64,000 nt of DNA from Sphingobacterium corticibacterium (GCF_004208525.1 NZ_SGIT01000001.1:1922001-1986000); one strand, 5' to 3'. Shown: positions 18,187-28,359, counted from the first letter of the stretch. Notes: generated by a model not told the origin, from the sequence alone. Translations and numbers: made by a program.

Positions 18187-18654
18187 ATGTTTGAGCCGAT
18201 TCCGTTGAATTTACCCCCATATTCTTCTAAAATAACACAAAAGCTAGACAAGCTGTTTATTTTTGACGAGCTGCGAAAAAAGGATTTGGTACTCACACCG
18301 GAGGAATGGGTAAGGCAGCATTGGGTACATTATCTCCATAAACACAAAGGCTACCCAAAATCGTTGATGCATATCGAAGGAGGACTGAAATTGAATACGT
18401 TGCGAAAACGAAGTGATTTGCTGGTGTTTAACAACAGCGGAAAAAAAATACTTTTGGCAGAGTTTAAATCGCCTACTGTCAAAATTACCGAAAAAGTGTT
18501 CCAGCAAATTGCCAACTACAACAGTGTCCATAAAATACCGTTACTCGTGGTTAGCAATGGCTTAAACCACTATTATTGCCGTATACATTTCGAAGAAAAT
18601 CGGTTCGAGTTTTTATCCGAACTGCCAAATTACAATTCGGTTCTAAATTTGTAA
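18187..18654 (+). CDS. Type I restriction HsdR N-terminal-domain protein (stand-alone nuclease fold)
   Basis: 155 residues, essentially one HSDR_N_2 domain. DLLVFNNSGKKILLAEFKSP shows the PD-(D/E)xK nuclease pattern (Asp ~78, then E-x-K ~92-94), with the supporting segment TEKVFQQIANYNSVHKIPLLVVSNG. No helicase, HsdM or HsdS genes are nearby, so this is not a restriction system; it is a conserved Bacteroidota stand-alone protein usually next to holA. A role in DNA metabolism is plausible but not shown. The ATG at 18187 was chosen; the open frame continues upstream inside the holA gene on the other strand. Confidence 0.8.
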   Translation: MFEPIPLNLPPYSSKITQKLDKLFIFDELRKKDLVLTPEEWVRQHWVHYLHKHKGYPKSLMHIEGGLKLNTLRKRSDLLVFNNSGKKILLAEFKSPTVKITEKVFQQIANYNSVHKIPLLVVSNGLNHYYCRIHFEENRFEFLSELPNYNSVLNL

Positions 18655-18713
18655 CACATATTGAAATTATAATTTTATATTAGTCTTTGGAAAATAGAAA
18701 AAAACAGAACAGC

Positions 18714-19412
18714 ATGAATATAGATAAAAACGAATTTAGAAAATATGCTATCAAGCATCATCGTATCGGAAGTCAACATGTAGATGGTTTTATTTCTCGT
18801 GTACAACAAAACATGCCAACAAACCTCACCCCTTACATCATTGAGGAGCGCCAGTTAAATGTTGCACAGATGGATGTATTTTCACGCTTGATGATGGACC
18901 GTATTATTTTTCTAGGGGATGCAATCAATGACCAAGTGGCGAATATCGTACAAGCACAGTTGTTGTTTTTACAGTCTACCGATGCCCAACGCGATATTCA
19001 AATCTATATTAACTCGCCTGGCGGAAGCGTATACGCTGGATTAGGTATTTATGACACCATGCAATATATTGCACCGGATGTTGCTACGATCTGTACCGGA
19101 ATGGCGGCTTCCATGGGCGCTGTATTGCTAGTTGCCGGCGCGAAAGGTAAACGTGCGGCTTTAAAACACGCACGTGTCATGATTCACCAACCATCTGGTG
19201 GTGCACAGGGTGTGGCGTCCGATATGGAGATCAATCTGCGCGAAATGTTGAAATTAAAAGAAGAATTATACACCATCATTTCCGAACATTCAGGTCAATC
19301 CTACGAGTGGGTAGAAAAGTCATCCGATCGTGATTATTGGATGAAAGCATTGGAAGCGAAAGAGTTTGGTATGATTGATGAGGTATTATTACCCAAAAAA
19401 GAAGTTAAATAA
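18714..19412 (+). CDS. clpP: ATP-dependent Clp protease proteolytic subunit
   Basis: Serine protease of the ClpXP complex in the cytoplasm. From the ATG at 18714 it has 232 residues. It shows MDRIIFLGDAI, SPGGSVYAGLGIYDTM, the nucleophile region GMAASMGAV (Ser133), RVMIHQPSGG (His158) and the distal SSDRDYWM with the catalytic Asp. There is an N-terminal extension of about 45 residues before the conserved core, partly removed as a propeptide in relatives. The in-frame TTG at 18687 is less likely as a start. clpX follows after 10 bases. Confidence 0.97.
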   Translation: MNIDKNEFRKYAIKHHRIGSQHVDGFISRVQQNMPTNLTPYIIEERQLNVAQMDVFSRLMMDRIIFLGDAINDQVANIVQAQLLFLQSTDAQRDIQIYINSPGGSVYAGLGIYDTMQYIAPDVATICTGMAASMGAVLLVAGAKGKRAALKHARVMIHQPSGGAQGVASDMEINLREMLKLKEELYTIISEHSGQSYEWVEKSSDRDYWMKALEAKEFGMIDEVLLPKKEVK

Positions 19413-19422
19413 CAATTAATCA

Positions 19423-20673
19423 ATGAGTAAGATTAATAATAGAGACGTCCGTTGCTCCTTTTGCGGCATCAGTAAAAATGATGCCCAGATGCTTATTGCG
19501 GGTGATGGGGCTCATATTTGTGATCGCTGCGTGACACAGGCCGGTGAGATTTTGGCCGAAGAGCTGAAACAACGAAAAAGCAAATCGTTGCAAACAACCT
19601 TAAAATTAGTCCGTCCAACAGAGATAAAGCAACATCTTGACCAATATGTAATCGGTCAGGACGATGCTAAAAAAGTGATTTCCGTAGCGGTATATAACCA
19701 TTATAAACGGTTGAACCAAAAGGTAGATAAAGATGAGATTGAAATCGAAAAATCAAATCTTATTATCGTGGGAGAAACTGGAACAGGAAAAACCTTGTTG
19801 GCAAAAACTGTTGCAAAGATATTAAACGTTCCTTTCTGTATTGTGGATGCTACTGTTTTGACAGAAGCGGGTTACGTAGGGGAGGATGTGGAAAGTATTT
19901 TAACCCGCTTATTGCAAGCTGCGGATTACGATGTTGCGGCGGCTGAAAGAGGTATCATCTATATCGATGAGATCGATAAAATCGCCCGGAAGAGTGACAA
20001 TCCTTCCATTACAAGAGATGTATCAGGCGAGGGTGTACAACAAGCGTTATTGAAAATTCTAGAGGGTACAAACGTAAATGTACCACCACAAGGGGGTCGT
20101 AAACACCCCGACCAGAAAATGATTTCCGTGAATACCAGCAATATTCTCTTCCTGTGTGGAGGAGCATTCGACGGCATTCAAAAGAAGATAGCCAATCGCT
20201 TGCGCACACAAACAGTTGGCTATAAAATGAAGGAGGAAGAACAGGATGTGGACCTTAACAATCTGTATAAATATATTACGCCACTAGACTTAAAGAACTT
20301 CGGACTTATTCCGGAACTAATTGGTCGTTTGCCCGTATTAACGTATTTGAATCCGTTGGATAAAGAGACCTTATTAAGTATCCTAACAGAGCCCAAAAAT
20401 TCCTTGATCAAGCAATATGTAAAGTTATTCCAGTACGAAGATATTGAATTGGTGTTTGATAAAGATGTTTATGATTTTATTGTAGACAAAGCATGGGAAT
20501 TCAAATTAGGTGCCCGGGGCTTACGTAGTATTTGTGAGGCCATCATGCTTGATGCCATGTTTGAACTACCGACAAGTAAAGAGGAGGATAATGCAAAAGT
20601 CTTGCATATAACGCTAGATTATGCGAAGCAGAAGTTTGCAAAATCAGACATAAAAAAATTGCATGTCGCTTAA
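19423..20673 (+). CDS. clpX: ATP-dependent Clp protease ATP-binding subunit ClpX
   Basis: AAA+ unfoldase that feeds substrates to ClpP. 416 residues: N-terminal zinc-binding domain with two Cys pairs (CSFCGIS and HICDRCV), Walker A GETGTGKT (~112-119), Walker [12 protein letters not shown], pore loop AGYVGEDVE, sensor-1 and [11 protein letters not shown], and C-terminal small domain with [10 protein letters not shown]. It forms an operon with clpP and is closed by an intrinsic terminator. Confidence 0.98.
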   Translation: MSKINNRDVRCSFCGISKNDAQMLIAGDGAHICDRCVTQAGEILAEELKQRKSKSLQTTLKLVRPTEIKQHLDQYVIGQDDAKKVISVAVYNHYKRLNQKVDKDEIEIEKSNLIIVGETGTGKTLLAKTVAKILNVPFCIVDATVLTEAGYVGEDVESILTRLLQAADYDVAAAERGIIYIDEIDKIARKSDNPSITRDVSGEGVQQALLKILEGTNVNVPPQGGRKHPDQKMISVNTSNILFLCGGAFDGIQKKIANRLRTQTVGYKMKEEEQDVDLNNLYKYITPLDLKNFGLIPELIGRLPVLTYLNPLDKETLLSILTEPKNSLIKQYVKLFQYEDIELVFDKDVYDFIVDKAWEFKLGARGLRSICEAIMLDAMFELPTSKEEDNAKVLHITLDYAKQKFAKSDIKKLHVA

Positions 20674-20715
20674 AATACAATCTGCATGCAGGGGCGTCCA
20701 GCATTTATTTTAATG

Positions 20716-20746
20716 AAAAATCCCTCAACAATGTTGGGGGATTTTT
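20716..20746 (+). terminator. clpPX terminator
   Basis: AAAAATCCCTCAACA and TGTTGGGGGATTTTT pair (one T-G) with the stem ending in TTTTTGT, 43 bases after clpX. Confidence 0.8.
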
Positions 20747-20785
20747 GTATTTTGAAACCATTGTTTTACTAATCAAAAAGTGCTT

Positions 20786-21604
20786 ATGACGAAGAAGAAG
20801 AAAACAGTAGAGACGCCGGTTACACCCGGATTAAGTACGAAAGAGGATATTGTGACGAATTGGTTGCCCCGCTATACGGGATGCCCACTGGAAGAATTTG
20901 AGCCGTACGTATTGTTGACGAATTTTTCAAAATACGTCAAAATGTTTTCCGAGATGCACGACAATGCGCCTATCTACGGCGAGGATAAAGCCATGCAAGC
21001 CTGTACGGCAGGTGGCATAACCATGATCAATTTCGGCATGGGAAGCCCGATGGCAGCGACAGCGATGGATCTTCTATCTGCCATTGCTCCGCAAGCCGTT
21101 TTGTTCTTGGGCAAAACAGGTGGATTAAAAAAGAAAATTCCTGTTGGAGAACTTATTTTACCTATCGCCGCGGTGAGGGGTGAAGGTACATCCAATGACT
21201 ATTTCCCGCCTGAAGTTCCGTCACTCCCCGCCTTTGCTTTACAAAAAGCAATTTCGACAACAATCCGGGATTACTCGTTGGATTATTGGACAGGTACGGT
21301 TTATACGACCAATAGGCGCGTGTGGGAACACGATAAAGCATTTAAAAAATACCTGAAGAGCATACGGGCAATGGCCGTTGACATGGAAACAGCTACCATA
21401 TTTAGTGTGGGGTTCGCCAATAAAATTCCAACCGGGGCTCTCCTACTAGTTTCCGATCAGCCTATGGTACCGGATGGTGTAAAAACGGCGGAAAGTGATC
21501 TAACGGTAACGGAGAAATATGTGGAAACCCATTTAAAAATCGGAATAGACGCTTTAAAGCAGCTCATCAATAATGGGTTAACCGTTAAACATTTGAAGTT
21601 TTAG
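20786..21604 (+). CDS. amn: AMP nucleosidase
   Basis: Hydrolyses AMP to adenine and ribose 5-phosphate (cytoplasmic purine turnover). 272 residues of the phosphorylase-fold type, the short form common in Bacteroidota without the extra N-terminal domain of the E. coli enzyme. Recognisable blocks: NFGMGSPMAATAMDLLSA, LFLGKTGGLKKKIPVGELIL, RGEGTSNDYFPPEVPSLP, WTGTVYTTNRRVWEHD and AVDMETATIFSVGF (the phosphorylase-fold MExA ribose-binding motif). The ATG at 20786 was chosen over an upstream GTG at 20780. It starts 39 bases after the clpX terminator. Confidence 0.92.
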   Translation: MTKKKKTVETPVTPGLSTKEDIVTNWLPRYTGCPLEEFEPYVLLTNFSKYVKMFSEMHDNAPIYGEDKAMQACTAGGITMINFGMGSPMAATAMDLLSAIAPQAVLFLGKTGGLKKKIPVGELILPIAAVRGEGTSNDYFPPEVPSLPAFALQKAISTTIRDYSLDYWTGTVYTTNRRVWEHDKAFKKYLKSIRAMAVDMETATIFSVGFANKIPTGALLLVSDQPMVPDGVKTAESDLTVTEKYVETHLKIGIDALKQLINNGLTVKHLKF

Positions 21605-21612
21605 GTTTAAGT

Positions 21613-21912
21613 TTATTGTTTCGGTTCAACATGCTGGATGACGTAAATATCTTCGTTATCCTTTTTCATTTTGTAACGTTCTCTGGCAATACGTTGAATT
21701 TCACGAGGACTGTACTGTACATCTTCTATGGCTTGCTCTATCCGGGTAATTTCAGATTCGTAGAATTCTCTTTCGCGTTCTAATTTATTTTTTTCTTGTT
21801 GATAGGCAAATTGTGTGCTGAAATCGTATCGATCAAAAAAACACATCCAAATAAAAAACGCTACACCTGCGATAAGGTATTTATTCTGAATCAAAGCAAG
21901 GAACCGCTTCAT
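21613..21912 (-). CDS. FtsB/DivIC-type septum formation initiator
   Basis: About 99 residues: one N-terminal transmembrane helix (YLIAGVAFFIWMCFF) followed by a coiled coil (QEKNKLEREREFYESEITRI) and the conserved YSPREIQRIARERYKMKK element, the FtsB/DivIC hallmark. It is expected at the divisome in the inner membrane, scaffolding septal synthesis. The ATG at 21912 was chosen over one at 21939 because a -7-like box (AAACTTTG) lies only five bases upstream of it. It is downstream of eno on the same strand but separated by the eno terminator. Confidence 0.85.
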   Translation of the reverse strand: MKRFLALIQNKYLIAGVAFFIWMCFFDRYDFSTQFAYQQEKNKLEREREFYESEITRIEQAIEDVQYSPREIQRIARERYKMKKDNEDIYVIQHVEPKQ

Positions 21913-21960
21913 AAAGGCAAAGTTTAAAAATCCTGCCATAAAGATAACACAAATTAGGTA

Positions 21961-21999
21961 ATAAAAACAAGGGGAAGCTTTTACTTCCCCTTGTTTTTA

Positions 22000-22000
<1 letters not shown>
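21961..22000 (-). terminator. Enolase terminator
   Basis: Near-perfect inverted repeat of 17 bases (core CAAGGGGAAG / CTTCCCCTTG, loop of 6) flanked by A and T runs. It begins at the eno stop codon. Confidence 0.9.
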
Positions 22001-23307
<1,307 letters not shown>

Positions 23308-23347
23308 TTATATTAGTTTCGTTTTCAATCTTAGTGTATAAAACACA

Positions 23348-23379
23348 CTAAAATACTATTTATAATTAGCATAGCCAAA
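23348..23379 (-). promoter_or_regulatory. Candidate eno promoter (TTTG-N20-TATTTTAG)
   Basis: On the minus strand TTTG (23379-23376) is followed after 20 bases by TATTTTAG (23355-23348), one mismatch from TAnnTTTG, about 50 bases before the eno ATG. Confidence 0.5.
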
Positions 23380-23400
23380 TTGTATGTATCTCTATTTGTA

Positions 23401-24501
23401 TCATGCTTTCACCATAGCAATGAAATCATCAAACAGGTAGCGTGAGTCGTGAGGACCTGGCGATGATTCCGGGTGATACTGTACGGAGAAGGCTTTCTTT
23501 CCTTTTAATCGGATTCCCTCAATCGAATTATCATTTAAGTTGATGTGCGTCACCTCTACTTTATCTGACTTCTCCAGATCTTCCGCTACGACACTAAATC
23601 CGTGGTTTTGTGAGGTAATCTCACACCGATTTGCAATTATATTTTTTACCGGATGATTTATACCGCGATGTCCATTATGCATTTTTTCTGTACGGATTCC
23701 GTGTGCCAAGGCTAGCATCTGATGCCCCAAACATATACCAAACATCGGCTTGTCTGCGGCTACAATCTCTTTGATCGTCTCTATCGCATAATCTATTGCT
23801 GCCGGATCACCAGGACCGTTGGATATAAAATATCCGTCGGGATTCCATTCCTCCATTTCTTTAAAGGTAGTCTTGGCTGGAAATACTTTAGCATAGACTT
23901 GGCGTGCATCAAAGTTGCGTAAAATATTCTTTTTGATTCCTAAATCTAATACGGCTATACGGGTAGGAGCACCTTCTTCTCCGTAAAAATAAGGTTCTTT
24001 AGTCGATACGACAGAAGATAACTCTAAACCCTCCATAGACGGCACTTGTGCGAGCTTGGCCTTCAATTCGGCGACATCCAACGTTTCCGATGATATAATG
24101 GCATTCATCGCACCTTTGTTTCGTATGTGACGCACTAATGAACGGGTATCAATATCCGATATGCCAACTAAATTTTCTTCTTCAAAATAGGTTTGAATAG
24201 ATCTGTCTGCCATCTGACGGCTATAATTGATATTATAGTTTTTGCAGACCAAACCGGCAATTTGAATTTTTTCAGATTCTGTATCGTCCTCGTCGATTCC
24301 GTAATTACCAATATGCGCATTGGTCGTTACCATGATCTGCCCGTAGTAGGATGGATCTGTAAAGATTTCCTGGTAACCGGTCGTACCTGTATTAAAACAG
24401 ATCTCGCCTGTCGTTGTACCGATTTTTCCGGCTGCCTTACCGTGATAAACCGTTCCATCTTCAAGCACCAAAATGGCTGGTAGTTTACTGTAGTTGGTCA
24501 T
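23401..24501 (-). CDS. carA: Carbamoyl-phosphate synthase small subunit
   Basis: Glutamine amidotransferase subunit that supplies ammonia to CarB for carbamoyl phosphate (arginine and pyrimidine synthesis). 366 residues: N-terminal domain starting LVLEDGTVYHGKAAG with FNTGTTGYQEIFTDPSYYGQ, then a class I glutaminase with PMFGICLGHQMLAL (nucleophile Cys), NHGFSV and FSVQYHPESSPGP (His/Glu of the triad). carB is not in the window. The 160-base leader carries a promoter, a 13-codon ORF with two Arg codons and an intrinsic terminator (separate entries), suggesting transcription attenuation. Confidence 0.97.
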   Translation of the reverse strand: MTNYSKLPAILVLEDGTVYHGKAAGKIGTTTGEICFNTGTTGYQEIFTDPSYYGQIMVTTNAHIGNYGIDEDDTESEKIQIAGLVCKNYNINYSRQMADRSIQTYFEEENLVGISDIDTRSLVRHIRNKGAMNAIISSETLDVAELKAKLAQVPSMEGLELSSVVSTKEPYFYGEEGAPTRIAVLDLGIKKNILRNFDARQVYAKVFPAKTTFKEMEEWNPDGYFISNGPGDPAAIDYAIETIKEIVAADKPMFGICLGHQMLALAHGIRTEKMHNGHRGINHPVKNIIANRCEITSQNHGFSVVAEDLEKSDKVEVTHINLNDNSIEGIRLKGKKAFSVQYHPESSPGPHDSRYLFDDFIAMVKA

Positions 24502-24558
24502 TCGCTTATTCCTCTATTTAAATATTTCCTGTAATCTTTTTCTTGTAGCTATAGACAT

Positions 24559-24578
24559 AAAAAAAGCCCAAACGGGCT
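24559..24578 (-). terminator. Intrinsic terminator in the carA leader (candidate attenuator)
   Basis: On the minus strand AGCCC-GTTT-GGGCT is followed by seven T. It lies 57 bases upstream of the carA ATG but downstream of the leader promoter and of the leader ORF stop. It could alternatively be the distant end of the ywbE operon. Confidence 0.7.
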
Positions 24579-24603
24579 AAAAATAAATCAAATATGTAGT
24601 GAA

Positions 24604-24645
24604 TCAATGTAAACATTGAAACTTTGCGATATTGCGACGAGACAT
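24604..24645 (-). CDS. Putative carA leader peptide (13 residues, tandem Arg codons)
   Basis: The ORF encodes MSRRNIAKFQCLH and then TGA. It starts about 17 bases after the predicted transcription start and ends 26 bases before the terminator hairpin. Codons 3 and 4 are both Arg (CGT CGC). Its last codons lie in a perfect 7-base inverted repeat (TCAATGT/ACATTGA, 24604-24619). The gene downstream makes an arginine precursor, so a ribosome-sensed arginine signal is a reasonable guess. No antiterminator pairing was worked out, and expression is unproven. Confidence 0.5.
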   Translation of the reverse strand: MSRRNIAKFQCLH

Positions 24646-24668
24646 GTTACCTGATTTTTCACGGGAGA

Positions 24669-24700
24669 CAAAGGTAACAAATAAAACGTTCTTTCACAAA
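24669..24700 (-). promoter_or_regulatory. carA leader promoter (TTTG-N20-TACCTTTG)
   Basis: On the minus strand TTTG (24700-24697), a 20-base spacer and TACCTTTG (24676-24669) match the Bacteroidota consensus fully. The predicted start is near 24663, about 160 bases before carA. Confidence 0.75.
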
Positions 24701-24714
24701 TGATGAGATATAAA

Positions 24715-24915
24715 TTATAACTCTTCCAATATCTCTTGTACCCGGCCAATCTGACCATCATCCAATCGTACCTTAATACCTCGATGATGAAAAGGTGCCG
24801 AAGTAAGCAAATCCTTTACAATACCTTCTGTCAATCTACCCGTACGTTGATCTTTTTTCAACACAATATTCACCAGCATACCCGGCTTGATATTCGCTCT
24901 TGTTTTTCCATCCAT
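24715..24915 (-). CDS. YwbE family protein
   Basis: A 66-residue protein recognisable as YwbE/DUF2196 from the pattern IKPGMLVNIVLKKDQRTGRLTEG and HHRGIKVRLDDGQIGRVQEI. The fold resembles small beta-barrel KOW-like domains, and the function is unknown. It is the last gene of a run reading membrane protein - dxr - rseP - ywbE, starting 12 bases after rseP. The hydrophilic sequence suggests a cytoplasmic location. Confidence 0.88.
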   Translation of the reverse strand: MDGKTRANIKPGMLVNIVLKKDQRTGRLTEGIVKDLLTSAPFHHRGIKVRLDDGQIGRVQEILEEL

Positions 24916-24927
24916 AGCTTAACGAGA

Positions 24928-26247
24928 CTACCATTTTATAATATCATTCCCAAGGGTAAATAGCATCAGTGCAATTAAGATGAAGAAACCAACCATTTGG
25001 GCTTTCTCGAGGAAATTGTCACTTAGTGGTTTACCTTGGATCATCTCTACCAACAAAAACAATACATGTCCACCATCCAATGCAGGTATCGGGAGAAGGT
25101 TCATAAATGCCAATGCCATGGAAAGCATCCCCACTAAGCTCCAAAAGCGTAGCCAATTGACTTCCGTCCCAAACATCTTTGCGATGCCCACAGGCCCTGA
25201 CAAGGCTTTATCCGCACGTACATCGCCTTTAAAAATCTTACCGAATCCCTTGATATTAACCGTAATCACTTCAAAAGCTCGCTTTGTGCCAATCGGCAAA
25301 GACTCTAAGAAACCGTATGTATGTGCAGTAACGGGTAGATCTTCCATCGTTAAGGAGACACCAACCGTGGCAGTAGAATCTACCCGACCGGCCAAACTCA
25401 ATTCCTGACCATCTCGCATAACGCTGACGTTTATCGGCTTATCGACATTCTTTTTAATTTCGTCCGAAAACTGATCAAAAAACACCGTTGGGATGCCATT
25501 GACAGCCAGAATACTATCCCCTACCTGAAACTGCATACGCTCGGCCTCCGAACCTTTCTGGACTTCGCCTACACTTCTCATTTTACGGCGAGGCTGTGCA
25601 AATTCAAATGCTTTATGATCAGCGACCTTATTCAAAATATCAGTAGGCACGTTTATTTCTTGCTGTTCACCCTGTCTCTCTATTGTAAGAACGGCTCCGC
25701 CCATCATGACATCTGCTCCCAATACATCGGTATTGAAGGCTACTGCAGGTTTGCCATTGACCATTAAAACCTTATCTCCAGGCTCAATGCCTACTTCCTT
25801 ACCGATAATACCCGGAACCACGCCATAAGCTAATTTGCTGTTATCAATATCGCTCTCTCCATAACTAAACGCTAACATCCAAAAAACAACGATTCCCACA
25901 ATGACGTTAACAATGATCCCGCCCAACATCACAATAAGACGTTGCCACGCAGGTTTAGAACGAAACTCCCAGGGTTGGGGTTCTTGTTTCAGCTGCTCGG
26001 TATCCATGGATTCGTCAATCATACCCGCAATCTTCACGTATCCACCCAACGGTAGCCAACCAATCCCGTACTCACAGCCTTTATAATTAAACTTAAAAAG
26101 TTTGGCACCCCATGCATCAAAGAAAAGGTAAAATTTTTCTACTTTAATACCGAATGCTCTCGCAGCCAGAAAGTGTCCCAGCTCGTGCAATATTATCAAA
26201 ATCGACAGGCCTAAAATAACCTGTCCAATCATTATCAATGTTCCCAT
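24928..26247 (-). CDS. rseP: RseP-like site-2 membrane metalloprotease
   Basis: Intramembrane zinc protease. 439 residues: HELGH (residues 21-25) in the first transmembrane helix, FYLFFDAWGAKLF and GWLPLGGYVKIAGM after it, two PDZ-like domains in the periplasmic part (~130-320; VVPGIIGKEVGIEPGDKVLMVN and VGEVQKGSEAERMQFQVGDS), and the C-terminal LLPIPALDGGHVLF with the third zinc ligand (Asp). In other bacteria RseP cleaves anti-sigma factors or leftover signal peptides. No anti-sigma gene is near. It lies 24 bases after dxr in the same operon. Confidence 0.95.
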   Translation of the reverse strand: MGTLIMIGQVILGLSILIILHELGHFLAARAFGIKVEKFYLFFDAWGAKLFKFNYKGCEYGIGWLPLGGYVKIAGMIDESMDTEQLKQEPQPWEFRSKPAWQRLIVMLGGIIVNVIVGIVVFWMLAFSYGESDIDNSKLAYGVVPGIIGKEVGIEPGDKVLMVNGKPAVAFNTDVLGADVMMGGAVLTIERQGEQQEINVPTDILNKVADHKAFEFAQPRRKMRSVGEVQKGSEAERMQFQVGDSILAVNGIPTVFFDQFSDEIKKNVDKPINVSVMRDGQELSLAGRVDSTATVGVSLTMEDLPVTAHTYGFLESLPIGTKRAFEVITVNIKGFGKIFKGDVRADKALSGPVGIAKMFGTEVNWLRFWSLVGMLSMALAFMNLLPIPALDGGHVLFLLVEMIQGKPLSDNFLEKAQMVGFFILIALMLFTLGNDIIKW

Positions 26248-26271
26248 TTATTAAATTAATCTTCTTATTTC

Positions 26272-27426
26272 TTATTTTGCTAAACTTCGTGCCACAATCC
26301 TTGTCTCCTTATCTATGGCTAACAAATCCTCCAAAGAAGGGTTTTTGACCATTTTTTGCTGACACATTGTCGCTTCAATCAAATCACTCATCCCTAAAAA
26401 AGAGATTTCATCTGCCAAGAACGCAGCCACTGCAACTTCATTCGCGGCATTCAATACACAAGGCCGATCTCCACCATCTCTCAGGGATTGATATGCGAGT
26501 TCCAAATTACGAAAAGTATCTTTATCCGCCTCCTCGAAAGTCAAAGAAGTATACTTCATGAAATCAAATCGTTCGAATGAATTTGATTGACGATACGGAT
26601 AGGTCAATGCATGCTGAATCGGCAGTTTCATATCTGGCACCCCCATCTGCGCTTTCATGGAGCCGTCCTGAAACTGCACCGCCGAATGGATGATCGACTG
26701 TGGATGAACAATCACATCAATCTGCTCTACAGCCAGATTAAAAAGCCACTTTGCTTCAATCACCTCTAATCCTTTATTCATGAGAGACGCAGAATCTATG
26801 GTTATTTTAGCACCCATCACCCAGTTAGGATGTTTCAATGCCTGCTGTTTCGTAACAGTCGCCAAAAAATCACGATCTTTTCCTCTAAACGGCCCCCCGG
26901 AAGCAGTCAGGTATATTTTTTCTATCGGATTATCCTGCTCACCTACCAAACATTGAAATATAGCCGAATGTTCGGAATCTACCGGTAACATGGCAACGCC
27001 ATATTGATGAACCAAATCCATCATCAAAGCACCTGCCACTACTAAAGTTTCTTTATTTGCCAGTGCAATATCTTTTCTCCGCTCTATCGCTTTAACGGTC
27101 GGACGTAGGCCCGCCGACCCCACAATGGCGTTTAGGACCATATCAATTTCCTCGAACTGCACGACTTCTTCCAAACCCTTTTCACCGGACAGCACGGTTA
27201 TTCCGAAACCTTCCAGCGCACTTTTCACCTGTGTATATTTTTCTTCGCAGACAATCACGACCGCCTTTGGTCTAAACTCCTGTGCTTGAGCAATCAACAG
27301 ATCAGCATTTGCACTCGCAGTCAACACCGAAACCTCCAACACCTCCGGTAATGCCCTTATTACGTCCAAAGCTTGCGTACCTACACTCCCCGTAGAACCT
27401 AATATGGCAATATTTTTCTTCTTCAA
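26272..27426 (-). CDS. dxr: 1-deoxy-D-xylulose-5-phosphate reductoisomerase
   Basis: Second step of the MEP isoprenoid pathway: DXP to MEP with NADPH. 384 residues with the Rossmann start IAILGSTGSVGTQALDV, IALANKETLVVAG, PVDSEHSAIFQCL (metal ligands), YLTASGGPFRG, WVMGAKITIDSASLMNKGLE and HPQSIIHSAVQFQDGS. The start codon is TTG: the upstream frame is closed by a stop three codons earlier, and the encoded N-terminus matches the family. The dxr-rseP order is common in many bacteria. Confidence 0.97.
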   Translation of the reverse strand: MKKKNIAILGSTGSVGTQALDVIRALPEVLEVSVLTASANADLLIAQAQEFRPKAVVIVCEEKYTQVKSALEGFGITVLSGEKGLEEVVQFEEIDMVLNAIVGSAGLRPTVKAIERRKDIALANKETLVVAGALMMDLVHQYGVAMLPVDSEHSAIFQCLVGEQDNPIEKIYLTASGGPFRGKDRDFLATVTKQQALKHPNWVMGAKITIDSASLMNKGLEVIEAKWLFNLAVEQIDVIVHPQSIIHSAVQFQDGSMKAQMGVPDMKLPIQHALTYPYRQSNSFERFDFMKYTSLTFEEADKDTFRNLELAYQSLRDGGDRPCVLNAANEVAVAAFLADEISFLGMSDLIEATMCQQKMVKNPSLEDLLAIDKETRIVARSLAK

Positions 27427-27435
27427 AATACCTAT

Positions 27436-28227
27436 TTAAATTATATTCTTTAATAATTGTGGATCATCTCCTCCTTTGTAATCTTTCATCATATTATGAT
27501 AAGCCGTTGCCATCACCAGACTAACCGACGGTATAATCACGAACGTATTGATCACACTAAAGATTTTCGCGATAATAAAGTAACCTAAATACTCAAATGA
27601 GACCTGAAGCATATAAGCTGTTCCGACCACAAACAGGAGTAACAACAAGTTCAGAACATTACCCTTGGTCAGCGCTATACTTAAACGACAGGCCCGAAAA
27701 AGATTATATTTTTTATCCACGATAAAATAGGGAAAAAAAGTAATGCGAAGCAATACAAACATCATAATCAAACCCGTTAGAAACGGATTAACTTCCATAC
27801 TCAATGTTTCCATATCCGCTCCCAAATACAGTAACGGAAAACTCAACAAGGAGGATAGCAGATAGACGATCCCTAATAAAAAAGAATAGAGTATAAAGCC
27901 CATCAGAAAATTCACAAACTGTTTTGCCGATGGAATATAATCTTTGAAATCTGCGTGTTCAACACCTTGGGCAAGCAATAAAGCTCTTTTTATCAGTACC
28001 AATTGCGTCCCGAAAAACAACGTCACAAAAACAAAACATAACAATCCTTTCACGACACCTCCACTGGCCTCTGCCAATGTAAAGGCCAAATAGGATGATA
28101 AGCTGGATGTAATAAATAATAAAAAGCAAAGTCCTGCAATTGAAAAGTAATGGCTTTTCAAGAGACCTATTGCTTTCATAAAAACCTCGTTTGCCTTAAA
28201 TGTGCTTTGCTTTAAATATTGTAACAT
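27436..28227 (-). CDS. Integral membrane protein of unknown function
   Basis: 263 residues with about six hydrophobic segments (SIAGLCFLLFITSSLSSYLAF, VKGLLCFVFVTLFFGTQLVL, FLMGFILYSFLLGIVYLLSSLL, LTGLIMMFVLLRITFFPYFIV, VLNLLLLLFVVGTAYML and IFSVINTFVIIPSVSLVMAT). The arrangement recalls DUF975 / glycerophosphodiesterase-membrane-domain proteins, including FPYFIVDKKYNLFRACRLSIALTKG after helix 4. It is the first gene of the operon with dxr, which follows after 9 bases. A near-consensus -7 element (ATTATTTG) lies just before its ATG. Function unknown. Confidence 0.75.
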   Translation of the reverse strand: MLQYLKQSTFKANEVFMKAIGLLKSHYFSIAGLCFLLFITSSLSSYLAFTLAEASGGVVKGLLCFVFVTLFFGTQLVLIKRALLLAQGVEHADFKDYIPSAKQFVNFLMGFILYSFLLGIVYLLSSLLSFPLLYLGADMETLSMEVNPFLTGLIMMFVLLRITFFPYFIVDKKYNLFRACRLSIALTKGNVLNLLLLLFVVGTAYMLQVSFEYLGYFIIAKIFSVINTFVIIPSVSLVMATAYHNMMKDYKGGDDPQLLKNII

Positions 28228-28359
28228 GCTGACAAATAATTATGCAAACCTAAATAAAATGCCCTGCATTCACGAACCGAATTTTAAATGAGTTCATGCA
28301 TACTTCTTGAAATAAACATAAATGCATAATAACTAAAAGAAAAAACTAGGATGCTTCAT

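Noticed and set aside
18187-18654. Part of a type I restriction-modification system
   Set aside because: Only the HsdR N-terminal nuclease-like domain is present; no helicase, methylase or specificity subunit nearby, and the gene is a stand-alone neighbour of holA.
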